From JBMOGA01 sp049318625 (GTDB taxonomy: Bacteria; Pseudomonadota; Alphaproteobacteria; Rhizobiales; Hyphomicrobiaceae), in NCBI GenBank assembly GCA_049318625.1, contig JBMOGA010000070.1:1-17315 (forward strand): a stretch of 17,315 bases of DNA. Direction: 5' to 3'. Positions within the stretch are counted from its first letter, which is position 1, and every line of letters begins with the position of its first letter. A program made the translations under genes and the position numbers. Below, in pieces: positions 6,928 to 14,496 of this stretch. The notes beneath the pieces are model-generated. The model was not told the DNA's origin. It saw only the letters and a program-made list of their open reading frames with translations, and made no database searches.

Positions 6928-6940
6928 AATCAGGTCATTA
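6928..6940 (+). promoter_or_regulatory. Candidate IHF binding site
   Basis: AATCAGGTCATTA matches the IHF consensus WATCAR-N4-TTR at every defined position and is flanked on the left by an A/T-rich stretch (6912-6930). It sits between the upstream repeats and the sigma-54 promoter, where IHF bends DNA to bring an activator to the polymerase. Confidence 0.6.
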
Positions 6941-6956
6941 CTCTCATATTTCGAAT

Positions 6957-6973
6957 TTGGCACATCCCTTGCT
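6957..6973 (+). promoter_or_regulatory. Sigma-54 (RpoN) -24/-12 promoter
   Basis: TTGGCACATCCCTTGCT matches the consensus TGGCACR-N4-TTGCW completely. The GG (6959-6960) and GC (6971-6972) doublets have the required 10 nt between them. The predicted transcription start is near 6984, about 40 nt before the first gene of the transporter operon. It implies activation by an RpoN-dependent enhancer-binding protein such as NtrC, fitting a nitrogen-scavenging operon. No such activator is encoded in the window. Confidence 0.85.
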
Positions 6974-7024
6974 TTGGAGCTGAAAGAGGTTAACGCAGCC
7001 CCTGCAGGCAGGACGAGGTCCAAC

Positions 7025-8644
7025 ATGAAGCGTCGAGATTTCCTGAAATCGGCGGCGGCGGCGAGCGCCGTCACGGCCGTCAGTGCACCAGCCGTGTGGT
7101 CGCCCGCCAAGTCCCAGTCGCGGCAGGAGACGTTGCTGGTCGTCACCGAGGCGGGGCCGAACAATTTCGATATCCACGGCGTCGGCACCAACCGTCCCGG
7201 CTACGAGGTGTCGTGGAATTGCTACGACCGTTTGATCAGCTACGGGAAGAAGACGCTGGCCGACGGCAGCGAGTCCTACGACCGCGACACGTTCGTGCCC
7301 GAACTCGCCGAGTCCTGGTCGACGGGCGACATGTCGGTCACGTTCAAGCTGCGCAAGAACGCCACCTTCCACGACGGCACGCCGATCACGGCAAAGGACG
7401 TCAAGTGGTCGTTCGATCGCGCGGTCACGGTCGGCGGGTTCCCGACGTTCCAGATGAAGGCCGGCTCGCTCGAGAAGCCCGAGCAGTTCGTCGCCGTCGA
7501 CGATCATACGTTCCGGGTCGATTTCCTGCGGAAGGACAATCTGACGTTGCCGGATCTCGCGGTCATCGTGCCGGCTGTCTACAACTCCGAGTTGATCAAG
7601 AAGAACGCGACGGCTCAGGACGTCTGGGGTCTCGAGTACACCAAGACCAGGACCGCCGGCGGCGGCGCCTACAAAGTGGCGAGCTGGCAGGCCGGCAGCG
7701 AGGTCGTCTACGAGCGCAACGACGACTGGAAGAGCGGGCCGGTACCGAAGATCAAGCGCATCGTCTGGCGCATCGTGCCCTCGGCCGGGAATCGGCGCGC
7801 GCTGATGGAGCGCGGCGACGCCGACATTTCGTTCGATCTGCCGAACAAGGATTTCGCTGAGTTGAAGGCGGGCGGCAAGGTCGCCGTGGCGTCCACGCCG
7901 ATCGGCAACGGCATCCAGTACGTCGGCATGAATGTGACGAAGCCGCCATTCGACAATGTGAAAGTGCGCCAGGCGATCGCCTATGCGATCCCGTACCAGA
8001 AGATCATGGACGCCGTGATGTTCGGCCTTGCGGCGCCGATGTTCGGCTCAAAGACGAACGCCGCCAGCGGCACGGCATGGCCGCAACCCCATGGCTATTC
8101 GACGGATCTCGCCAAGGCCAAGGCGCTGCTTGCCGAGGCGGGTGTCGGTGCCGGGTTTGAAACGACATTGTCGTTCGATCTCGGCTCGGCGGTCGTCAGC
8201 GAGCCGATCTGTGTGCTCATTCAGGAAAGCCTCGGCCAGATCGGCATCAAGACGACCATCAACAAGGTGCCGGGCGCGAACTGGCGATCGGAGCTCCTGA
8301 AGAAGGAGATGCCACTGATCGTCAACTTCTTCTCGGGCTGGCTGGATTATCCCGAGTACTTCTACTTCTGGACCTATCATGGCCAGAACGCCGTGTTCAA
8401 CACGATGAGCTACAAGGATGCCGGCATGGACGCGCTGATCGAGGCGGCGCGTACGGCGGCGGCAAATGGAGATGGCGCGGGCTACGAGAAGAGCGTCAAG
8501 GGCTTCATCGACAAGGCTTTCGTCGAGGTGCCGCGGGTTCCGCTCTATCAGCCCTATCTCAATGTCGCCCTTCAGAAGAACATCTCCGGCTATCGCTACT
8601 GGTTCCACCGCCAGCTCGACTATCGTTCGTTGGCGAAGGGCTGA
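7025..8644 (+). CDS. ABC transporter family 5 (peptide/nickel-type) solute-binding protein, Tat-exported
   Basis: A 539-residue periplasmic binding protein of the DppA/OppA family (SBP_bac_5). It starts with a twin-arginine signal (MKRRDFLKSAAAASAVTAVS, RRDFLK motif at residues 3-8), so it is probably exported folded through Tat. The family signature is visible at about residues 91-133: VPELAESWSTGDMSVTFKLR, then FHDGTPITAKDVKWSFDRA. The length is normal for the family. ATG 7025 is chosen because GAGG lies 6-9 nt upstream, the Tat motif follows at once, and the upstream in-frame TTG (6974) overlaps the sigma-54 element before the predicted transcript start. It should deliver ligand to the two permeases that follow. 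Given the downstream enzymes, the ligand may be a ureido or amide compound rather than a peptide. Confidence 0.95.
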   Translation: MKRRDFLKSAAAASAVTAVSAPAVWSPAKSQSRQETLLVVTEAGPNNFDIHGVGTNRPGYEVSWNCYDRLISYGKKTLADGSESYDRDTFVPELAESWSTGDMSVTFKLRKNATFHDGTPITAKDVKWSFDRAVTVGGFPTFQMKAGSLEKPEQFVAVDDHTFRVDFLRKDNLTLPDLAVIVPAVYNSELIKKNATAQDVWGLEYTKTRTAGGGAYKVASWQAGSEVVYERNDDWKSGPVPKIKRIVWRIVPSAGNRRALMERGDADISFDLPNKDFAELKAGGKVAVASTPIGNGIQYVGMNVTKPPFDNVKVRQAIAYAIPYQKIMDAVMFGLAAPMFGSKTNAASGTAWPQPHGYSTDLAKAKALLAEAGVGAGFETTLSFDLGSAVVSEPICVLIQESLGQIGIKTTINKVPGANWRSELLKKEMPLIVNFFSGWLDYPEYFYFWTYHGQNAVFNTMSYKDAGMDALIEAARTAAANGDGAGYEKSVKGFIDKAFVEVPRVPLYQPYLNVALQKNISGYRYWFHRQLDYRSLAKG

Positions 8645-8661
8645 GGCAGGAGGGTCCGGCC

Positions 8662-9675
8662 ATGCTCGAGGTCCTCGCGAAACGTCTGCTGATTGCCATT
8701 CCGAGCCTGCTCGGCGTGGTTCTGGTGACCTTCGTGCTGACTCGGGCGCTGCCGGGTGATCCCGCGGCCTACTTCGCGGGGCCGGCGGCTTCCCGGCAGG
8801 CGGTCGAGGAGATCCGCGTGAAGTTAGGTCTCGATGCGCCGCTGCCGGTGCAGTTCTTCCGCTACGTCAAGGATTTGGCGCGTGGCGAACTGGGCACCTC
8901 GCTGACCACCGGCCAGCCGGTGGTGACCGAGATTGTCACCCGGCTGCCAGCGTCGGCCGAATTGACGCTGGCCGGCCTCATCGTCTCGGTGCTGATCGCG
9001 GTGCCGCTCGGTATCCTGGCGGCCACGCGGCCGGGCTCGTGGATCGACCACACCTGTCGTGTGGTCACGACGGCCGGCGTATCGCTGCCGGTGTTCTTCA
9101 CCGGGCTGGTGCTGGTCTACGTCTTCTATTTCCTGCTCGGCCTCGCGCCGGCGCCACTCGGCCGTCTCGACATCTTCTACAGCGCCCCCCCTCACATCAC
9201 CGGCTTCTATCTGATCGACAGTCTTCTCACGGGCAACTTTGGGACGTTCGCTGCCGCCGCGCAGCAACTGGTGCTGCCAGCCGCGACGCTCGCTGTTTTC
9301 TCGCTGGCGCCGATCGCCCGCATGACGAGGGCCTCGATGCTCGCGGTGCTGTCGTCGGACTTCGTGCGCACAGCGCGATCGAGCGGGTTGTCCGCCTATA
9401 CGGTGGTCGTCACCTACGCGTTCCGCAACGCCATGCTGCCGGTCGTCACCACGCTCGGCATGGTGTTCTCGTTCCTTCTGGGTGCCAACGTCCTGGTCGA
9501 AAAAGTGTTCGCGTGGCCTGGCATCGGCTCCTACGCCGTCGAAGCGCTGATCGCTTCTGATTTCGCGCCCGTGCAGGGCTTCGTGCTGACGATGGCGGTG
9601 CTCTACGTGGCACTCAACCTGCTGATCGACGTCCTTTATGCGGTCATCGATCCACGCGTGAGGCTCGAGGCATGA
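8662..9675 (+). CDS. ABC transporter permease, DppB/OppB type
   Basis: A 337-residue inner membrane permease. The first membrane segment (RLLIAIPSLLGVVLVTFVLT) and the following RALPGDPAAYFAG match the DppB family N terminus. Further segments lie near residues 95-115, 135-160, 205-225, 260-285 and 305-325. The cytoplasmic coupling (EAA-like) loop reads RTARSSGLSAYTVVVTYAFR and precedes NAMLPVVTTLG, both typical. A strong AGGAGGG site at 8648-8654 precedes ATG 8662, 17 nt after the binding-protein gene. It pairs with the next permease to form the channel, and their genes overlap by ATGA at 9672-9675. Confidence 0.95.
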   Translation: MLEVLAKRLLIAIPSLLGVVLVTFVLTRALPGDPAAYFAGPAASRQAVEEIRVKLGLDAPLPVQFFRYVKDLARGELGTSLTTGQPVVTEIVTRLPASAELTLAGLIVSVLIAVPLGILAATRPGSWIDHTCRVVTTAGVSLPVFFTGLVLVYVFYFLLGLAPAPLGRLDIFYSAPPHITGFYLIDSLLTGNFGTFAAAAQQLVLPAATLAVFSLAPIARMTRASMLAVLSSDFVRTARSSGLSAYTVVVTYAFRNAMLPVVTTLGMVFSFLLGANVLVEKVFAWPGIGSYAVEALIASDFAPVQGFVLTMAVLYVALNLLIDVLYAVIDPRVRLEA

Positions 9676-10517
9676 ACGCCGCCCTGCGTCACGCGCGATA
9701 CGTTGTTTCCGAGAACCCGGTCACGGGGTTCGCCTTCGGGCTGGCCTTGCTGCTCCTGCTCGCGGCGACAATAGGGCCCTCGCTGGTGCCCTACGATCCG
9801 TTCGCCAGCAATACGGCCGCCGCGCTTCAACCGCCCTCCGCGCGACATTGGTTCGGCACCGACCAACTCGGCCGTGACATCTTCAGCAGGGTCATCGTGG
9901 CGACCCGCCTGGATTGCAGCATCGCCCTGGCCTCGGTCGCTCTGGTGTTCGTGATGGGTGGGCTCGCAGGGGTCGCCGCGGGCTTCTTCGGCGGCTGGAT
10001 GGATCGGGTCGTGGGTCGCGTCGCCGACACCATCATGGCCTTTCCACTGTTCGTTCTGGCCATGGGCATCGTGGCTGCGCTCGGCAACAACGTGCAGAAC
10101 ATCGTCATCGCGACGGCGATCGTCAATTTTCCGCTCTACGCCCGCGTGGCGAGGACCGAGGCCAGTATCCGGCGCGAAGCCGGTTTCGTCGAGGCGGGCC
10201 GCCTGTCCGGCAACGGAGAATGGCGGCTGCTGGTGTTCCACGTCTTGCCGAACGTATTCCCTATCCTCGTCGTTCAGATGTCGCTGACGATGGGCTATGC
10301 CATCCTCAATGCTGCCGGCCTTTCATTCATCGGGCTCGGTGTGCGACCGCCTACGGCAGAGTGGGGCATCATGGTGGCGGAGGGCGCATCCTTCATCGTG
10401 TCGGGTGAATGGTGGATGGCGTTCTTCCCCGGCGCCGCGCTGATGCTCGCGGTGTTCTGCTTCAATCTGCTGGGCGACGGTCTGCGCGACATCGTCGATC
10501 CGCGGAGGCGCACATGA
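9672..10517 (+). CDS. ABC transporter permease, DppC/OppC type
   Basis: A 281-residue inner membrane permease. After the N-terminal segment (about residues 19-38) comes the typical DppC stretch HWFGTDQLGRDIFSRVIVAT. About five further membrane segments follow. The coupling loop FVEAGRLSGNGEWRLLVFHV before LPNVFPILVV is the EAA motif, and LSFIGLGVRPPTAEWG is a family marker. The length is normal. It starts inside the stop of the previous permease gene (ATGA) and ends overlapping the ATPase start (10514), so its translation is probably coupled on both sides. Confidence 0.95.
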   Translation: MNAALRHARYVVSENPVTGFAFGLALLLLLAATIGPSLVPYDPFASNTAAALQPPSARHWFGTDQLGRDIFSRVIVATRLDCSIALASVALVFVMGGLAGVAAGFFGGWMDRVVGRVADTIMAFPLFVLAMGIVAALGNNVQNIVIATAIVNFPLYARVARTEASIRREAGFVEAGRLSGNGEWRLLVFHVLPNVFPILVVQMSLTMGYAILNAAGLSFIGLGVRPPTAEWGIMVAEGASFIVSGEWWMAFFPGAALMLAVFCFNLLGDGLRDIVDPRRRT

Positions 10518-11488
10518 CCGCTGCCGCCGCCGGTCTCACCGTCGAGGGGCTTTCGGTCGAGTTCCGCACGCGGAGCGGGATCGTGAAGGCGCTCGACCGG
10601 GTGTCGTTCGCGGTCGCGCCGGGAGAGACCATCGCACTCGTCGGCGAGTCGGGCTCCGGCAAGTCGGTCACGGCCTATGCGATCATGCGGCTGCTCGACG
10701 ATGCCGGGCGGATCACCGGCGGGCGGGCGCTGCTCGGCGACGTCGATCTGCTGGCCGCGACGCCGGCCGAGCTGCGCCGGCTGAGGGGAAGCCGGATCGC
10801 CATGGTGTTCCAGAATCCGCGGTCGGCACTGAACCCGATCCGCTCCGTCGGACGACAGATCGGCGATGTTCTGATGGCGCACGAGAAACTGACAGGGCGG
10901 GCGGCGGCGGCCAAGGCGGTCGAACTGCTGCGCGCGGTCGGCATCACCGACCCGGCGCGGCGGGCCAACGCCTATCCGTTCGAGATGTCGGGCGACATGT
11001 GCCAGCGTGTGATGATCGCCATCGCGCTGGCGGCACGGCCGGCGGTGCTGATCGCCGACGAGCCGACGACCGGGCTCGATGTGACGACGCAGGCCGTCAT
11101 CATGGATCTGATCGGCGAACTTTCGCGCTCGATCGGCATGGCGACGGTGTTCATCACGCACGATCTGGCGCTCGCGGCGGAGCGGGCCCGGCGCATCGTG
11201 GTCATGCACGCTGGCCACGTGGTGGAGAGCGCGCCCGTCGAGTCGCTGTTCGCCAAGCCGCGCCACCCCTATACGGCGGAGCTGGTGGCGGCGACGCCGG
11301 CCAGCGTAGGCGTACTGGACGACCTCGCCTCGATACCCGGCAGTCTTCCCGATCTTCGCCGTGCCGATCTGCCGGCGTGCCGTTATCTGGATCGCTGCCG
11401 CCGCACGCAGCCCGAGTGCGCCCGCGAAATCACGATGGTGCCGCCCGGCGCCGTTCATGCGTTCGCCTGCCGGAATCCGCTACCATGA
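10514..11488 (+). CDS. ABC transporter ATPase, DppD/OppD type, with altered signature motif
   Basis: A 324-residue cytoplasmic ATPase. Walker A is GESGSGKS (44-51), the Q-loop Gln is 100 (MVFQNPRSALNP), Walker B with the catalytic Glu is VLIADEP (178-184) and the switch His is 216. The signature reads MSGDM (158-162) where OppD-type proteins normally have LSGGM or MSGGM. The second Gly is Asp161, codon GAC at 10994-10996. The C-terminal extension carries the family cysteines (Cys289, 295, 302, 319). It would form a heterodimer with the following ATPase, so one of the two composite ATP sites would contain the altered signature. The start ATG overlaps the permease stop (ATGA). A longer in-frame opening to 10409 lies inside the permease gene and is rejected. 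Confidence 0.93.
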   Translation: MTAAAAGLTVEGLSVEFRTRSGIVKALDRVSFAVAPGETIALVGESGSGKSVTAYAIMRLLDDAGRITGGRALLGDVDLLAATPAELRRLRGSRIAMVFQNPRSALNPIRSVGRQIGDVLMAHEKLTGRAAAAKAVELLRAVGITDPARRANAYPFEMSGDMCQRVMIAIALAARPAVLIADEPTTGLDVTTQAVIMDLIGELSRSIGMATVFITHDLALAAERARRIVVMHAGHVVESAPVESLFAKPRHPYTAELVAATPASVGVLDDLASIPGSLPDLRRADLPACRYLDRCRRTQPECAREITMVPPGAVHAFACRNPLP

Positions 11489-12504
11489 AACCCGTGCTGC
11501 TCGACGTCGCTGAACTCTCCAAGCGCTTCCCGATCAAGGCCGGGGGCGGATCAGTCTCGCGGCTGCGGCGGCGGTTCGCGGGCGGCCCGGAGAAACTTCC
11601 GCACGTCCACGCGGTCGACGACGTCAGCTTCACCATCGGCGAAGGGGAGACCGTCGGGCTCGTCGGGGAATCGGGGTGCGGAAAGTCGACGCTCGTGCGG
11701 GTACTGGCCCGCCTGCTCGATCCCTCGGACGGCAGCGTCCGGCTCGGTACGCGGGATCTGTCGTTGATGCCCGCCCGCCGGTTCGCACGGGATCCCGACC
11801 GGTCCAAGGTTCAAATGGTGTTCCAGGACGCGGGCGAGAGCATCAATCCCCGCTTCACGGCGTTCACAGCGATCGCCGACCCGTTGCGGCGCATCAAGGG
11901 CCTCAGCGGGGCGGCGTTGACGGCCAAGGTGGAGCGCGCGGCGGCGGATTGCGGGTTGCCCGAGGCGCTGCTGTCACGCTTTCCGCATCAGCTCTCCGGC
12001 GGGCAGCGTGCCCGCGTCGGCATCGCCCGGGCGGTGGCGCTCGAGCCGCAACTGCTCATTCTCGACGAGCCGACGGCGGCGCTGGACGTGTCCGTTCAGG
12101 TCGTGATCCTGCAACTGCTGCAGCGGCTCAAGGCCGAGCTCGGGATGAGCTATCTGTTCGTGTCGCACGATCTGTCTGTGGTCCGCCTGCTCTGTGACCG
12201 GGTAATCGTCATGTATCTCGGCCGGATCGTGGAGGTCGGTCCGGCGCGCGAAGTGTTCGAGCGGCCGCTGCATCCCTACACGCAGGCGCTGGTGGCCGCG
12301 GTGCCGCGGATCGGCCACCCGCCGACCAGCGAGCGGCTGCAGGGAGAACCGCGCAGCCCCATCGATCCCGATCCGAATGTCTGCCGGTTCTACGGTCGCT
12401 GCCCGCAAGGCACGGAGCGTTGCGCGGTGGAAATGCGGTTACTGCGCAAGTCCGGCGCGGCTCGCGAGGTCGCCTGCCATCTCATCGCGGAGGACCAGAC
12501 GTGA
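11485..12504 (+). CDS. ABC transporter ATPase, DppF/OppF type
   Basis: A 339-residue cytoplasmic ATPase with every motif canonical: Walker A GESGCGKS (61-68), Q-loop MVFQDAGESINPR (111-123), signature LSGGQ (170-174), Walker B LILDEP (191-196) and switch His228 (VSHDLSV). The C-terminal oligopeptide-transporter extension has cysteines at 300, 306, 313 and 331. A loop after residue 15 (AGGGSVSRLRRRFAGG) is typical of OppF-like proteins. It pairs with the preceding ATPase to energise uptake. The start overlaps the previous stop (ATGA), and the stop overlaps the next GTG start (GTGA at 12501-12504), tying the transporter to the enzyme genes. Confidence 0.95.
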   Translation: MKPVLLDVAELSKRFPIKAGGGSVSRLRRRFAGGPEKLPHVHAVDDVSFTIGEGETVGLVGESGCGKSTLVRVLARLLDPSDGSVRLGTRDLSLMPARRFARDPDRSKVQMVFQDAGESINPRFTAFTAIADPLRRIKGLSGAALTAKVERAAADCGLPEALLSRFPHQLSGGQRARVGIARAVALEPQLLILDEPTAALDVSVQVVILQLLQRLKAELGMSYLFVSHDLSVVRLLCDRVIVMYLGRIVEVGPAREVFERPLHPYTQALVAAVPRIGHPPTSERLQGEPRSPIDPDPNVCRFYGRCPQGTERCAVEMRLLRKSGAAREVACHLIAEDQT

Positions 12505-12710
12505 CGGACGACCGCGATCCGCTCGACGCGCTCATCGCCGCGCAATCGGCGCTTCTCGGCATACCGGTCGGGCGCGACTGGGTGCCAGCGGTCCGGCAAA
12601 GCCTGGATGTCGCGTTCTTCATGGCACGGCGCGTCGAGAGTGTGACCTTGCCCGACGAGGCGGAGCCGGCCCCGATCTTCGATGCCTTCGGTCCGGACAA
12701 AGCGTCATGA
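12501..12710 (+). CDS. atzG: AtzG/HpxX-like small subunit (DUF4089-type)
   Basis: A 69-residue protein beginning with GTG inside the stop of the ATPase gene (GTGA). Its size, its position directly before an AtzE-type amidase, and the C-terminal PAPIFDAFGP fit the DUF4089 family. In cyanuric acid degraders AtzG is the small subunit that binds and stabilises AtzE, in a complex related to GatCAB. The Klebsiella homologue HpxX is linked to oxalurate use. The symbol rests on family and context and does not prove the substrate. It overlaps the next gene by ATGA (12707-12710). The GTG start is firm because earlier in-frame codons lie within the ATPase gene. Confidence 0.82.
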   Translation: MTDDRDPLDALIAAQSALLGIPVGRDWVPAVRQSLDVAFFMARRVESVTLPDEAEPAPIFDAFGPDKAS

Positions 12711-14104
12711 CCGTCTCCCGCTGGGCCACCGCGCACGCCATCGCATCGGCCGTGAACGGCGGTAACAGCACGGCGCAAGAGGTCGTGGCCGGGGCGCTGG
12801 AGCGCATTTCGGTCGGCAACGGCGGGCTCAATGCTTTCACGGCGATCACCGCCGAGCGCGCGCTCGCCAAGGCGTCGGCGGTCGACGCCGCAACGGCGCG
12901 CGGGGAGCGGCTGCCGCTCGCCGGCGTTCCGTTTGCGGTCAAGAATCTGTTCGACGTTGCGGGGCTGCCGACGTTGGCCGGGTCGAAGATCAATCGCGAG
13001 CGGTCTCCGGCTTCGCAGGACAGCGTATTGATCGCGCGGCTGGAGGCGGCGGGCGCCGTCTTGGTCGGCTGTCTCAACATGGGCGAGTACGCCTACGATT
13101 TCACCGGCGAGAATGCGCATGACGGCCCGTCGCGCAATCCGCACGATCCGTCGCGCATGACCGGCGGATCGTCGGGTGGCTCCGGCGCCGCGGTGGCCGC
13201 CGGTTTGGTGCCGCTCACCCTCGGGTCCGATACCAACGGGTCGATACGCGTGCCGGCATCGTTCTGCGGGCTGTTCGGACTGAAGCCCACGTACGGACGG
13301 CTGCCGCGCACGGGAACGTTTCCGTTCGTGTCCAGTCTCGATCATCTGGGGCCACTGGCGCGCACGGTCGAGGATCTCGCGCTCAGCTACGACATCATGC
13401 AGGGGTACGATCCGGACGATCCGGCTTGTGCCGATCGCCCCGCCGATCCCGTGCGGCCGGGTCTCGCGGCCGGCATCGACGGACTCAGGATCGCGGTCGC
13501 AGGCGGGTATTTCCGCGACGGCGCGTTTCCCGAGGCGATCACGGCTGTCACGCGGATCGCGGCGGCGCTCGACGTCGGCCGCGAGATCGAGATTCCCGAA
13601 GCCGCAACCGCACGTGCCGCCGCCTACCTGATAACGGCGAGCGAGGCTGCGGCGCTGCATCTGGACCGGCTGCGGACGCGGGCTGGCGATTTCGATCCCG
13701 CCGTCCGTGATCGGCTGATTGCGGGGGCGATGATCCCGCATGCACTCGTGGAGCGCGCGCAGCGGTTCCGGCGCTGGTATCGCACCGAGGTCCTGAAGCT
13801 GTTCCAAGATGTCGATGCCATTCTGGCGCCGGCCACGCCCTGCACGGCGCCGCAGATCGGGCAGACGACCATCGTACTCGGCGGCGAAACGTTGCCGTTG
13901 CGGCCGAACATCGGCATCTTCACCCAGCCCATCTCGTTCATCGGCTTGCCGGTCGTGGCGGTGCCGGTGCGCCTCGATCCGCTGCCGATCGCGGTTCAAA
14001 TCATCACGGCGCCGGGGCGCGAGGATCTGGCGCTGCGGATCGCCCATCATCTGGAATTGCACGGTGCCGCGGCCGCGCCGCGACCGAAGCTTGCGGGGAC
14101 TTGA
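12707..14104 (+). CDS. atzE: AtzE/HpxY-like amidase (probable 1-carboxybiuret hydrolase large subunit)
   Basis: A 465-residue amidase-signature enzyme. The Ser-cisSer-Lys triad is intact: Lys79 in VPFAVKN, cis-Ser155 in GGSSGGSG and nucleophile Ser179 in SDTNGSIR. The 24-residue Ser-Ser spacing is that of the family. Characterised AtzE, with AtzG, deaminates 1-carboxybiuret in the cyanuric acid pathway. The related HpxY acts in oxalurate metabolism. The order G-E-H-F and the allophanate hydrolase two genes downstream favour a carboxybiuret or biuret-like route, but no upstream ring-opening enzyme is in the window, so the substrate is inferred. The start ATG overlaps the AtzG-like stop. Confidence 0.87.
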   Translation: MTVSRWATAHAIASAVNGGNSTAQEVVAGALERISVGNGGLNAFTAITAERALAKASAVDAATARGERLPLAGVPFAVKNLFDVAGLPTLAGSKINRERSPASQDSVLIARLEAAGAVLVGCLNMGEYAYDFTGENAHDGPSRNPHDPSRMTGGSSGGSGAAVAAGLVPLTLGSDTNGSIRVPASFCGLFGLKPTYGRLPRTGTFPFVSSLDHLGPLARTVEDLALSYDIMQGYDPDDPACADRPADPVRPGLAAGIDGLRIAVAGGYFRDGAFPEAITAVTRIAAALDVGREIEIPEAATARAAAYLITASEAAALHLDRLRTRAGDFDPAVRDRLIAGAMIPHALVERAQRFRRWYRTEVLKLFQDVDAILAPATPCTAPQIGQTTIVLGGETLPLRPNIGIFTQPISFIGLPVVAVPVRLDPLPIAVQIITAPGREDLALRIAHHLELHGAAAAPRPKLAGT

Positions 14105-14106
14105 TC

Positions 14107-14496
14107 ATGGACATCAACCGGCCGGACGTGCTCGCCGAGGTGCGGGCCGCCTTCGAGAGCTACGAAAGGGCGCTGGTGACGAACGACGTGGCGACACTGG
14201 ACGGTCTGTTCCGCGCGGCTCCCGAGACGATCCGCTATGGCATTACCGAGAATCTCTATGGCTACGACGAGATCAAGGCCTTTCGCGCGGCGCGCAGTCC
14301 GGCGGGTCTCGCACGCACACTGGATCGGACGGTGATCACCACCTACGGGCGAGACATGGCGATTGCGGCGACGCTGTTTCGGCGGACGACCAGCCCGGGG
14401 AAGATCGGCCGCCAGATGCAAACCTGGATCCGCACTGGCGAAGGTTGGCGCGTGGTCGCGGCCCACGTCAGCATCATCGATGAGCCCCAGTCATGA
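14107..14496 (+). CDS. atzH: AtzH/HpxZ-like protein (DUF3225-type, NTF2-like fold)
   Basis: A 129-residue protein of the DUF3225 family, an NTF2-like fold. AtzH of Pseudomonas sp. ADP is a decarboxylating amidohydrolase that turns 1,3-dicarboxyurea into allophanate. HpxZ is the oxalurate-cluster homologue. Family features include ESYERALVTNDVATLDGLF, IRYGITENLYGYDEI and the C-terminal WRVVAAHVSI. As I recall, mutagenesis of AtzH pointed to Tyr22 and Arg46. Here Tyr19 and Arg43 have the same 24-residue spacing, which supports an active enzyme. ATG 14107 lies 2 nt after the AtzE-like stop. TTG 14101 is an overlapping alternative. The stop overlaps the next gene (ATGA). Confidence 0.85.
   Translation: MDINRPDVLAEVRAAFESYERALVTNDVATLDGLFRAAPETIRYGITENLYGYDEIKAFRAARSPAGLARTLDRTVITTYGRDMAIAATLFRRTTSPGKIGRQMQTWIRTGEGWRVVAAHVSIIDEPQS

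Larger units (their letters stand above)
6637..7024. other. Divergent intergenic control region
   Basis: This 388-nt region separates the small secreted protein gene (minus) from the transporter operon (plus). The left half (6637-6840) is GC-rich with nothing I can name except the short inverted repeat GCACTCCTGTGC at 6750-6761. The right half (about 6841-6975) drops sharply in GC content and holds, in order, TTG-N4-CAA/TGCA elements, an IHF-type site and a sigma-54 promoter, listed separately. Confidence 0.6.

Noticed and set aside
6974..7024. N-terminal extension of the binding protein from TTG 6974
   Set aside because: It would begin within or just after the -12 element, before the expected transcript start, and would bury the Tat signal 17 residues inside the protein.
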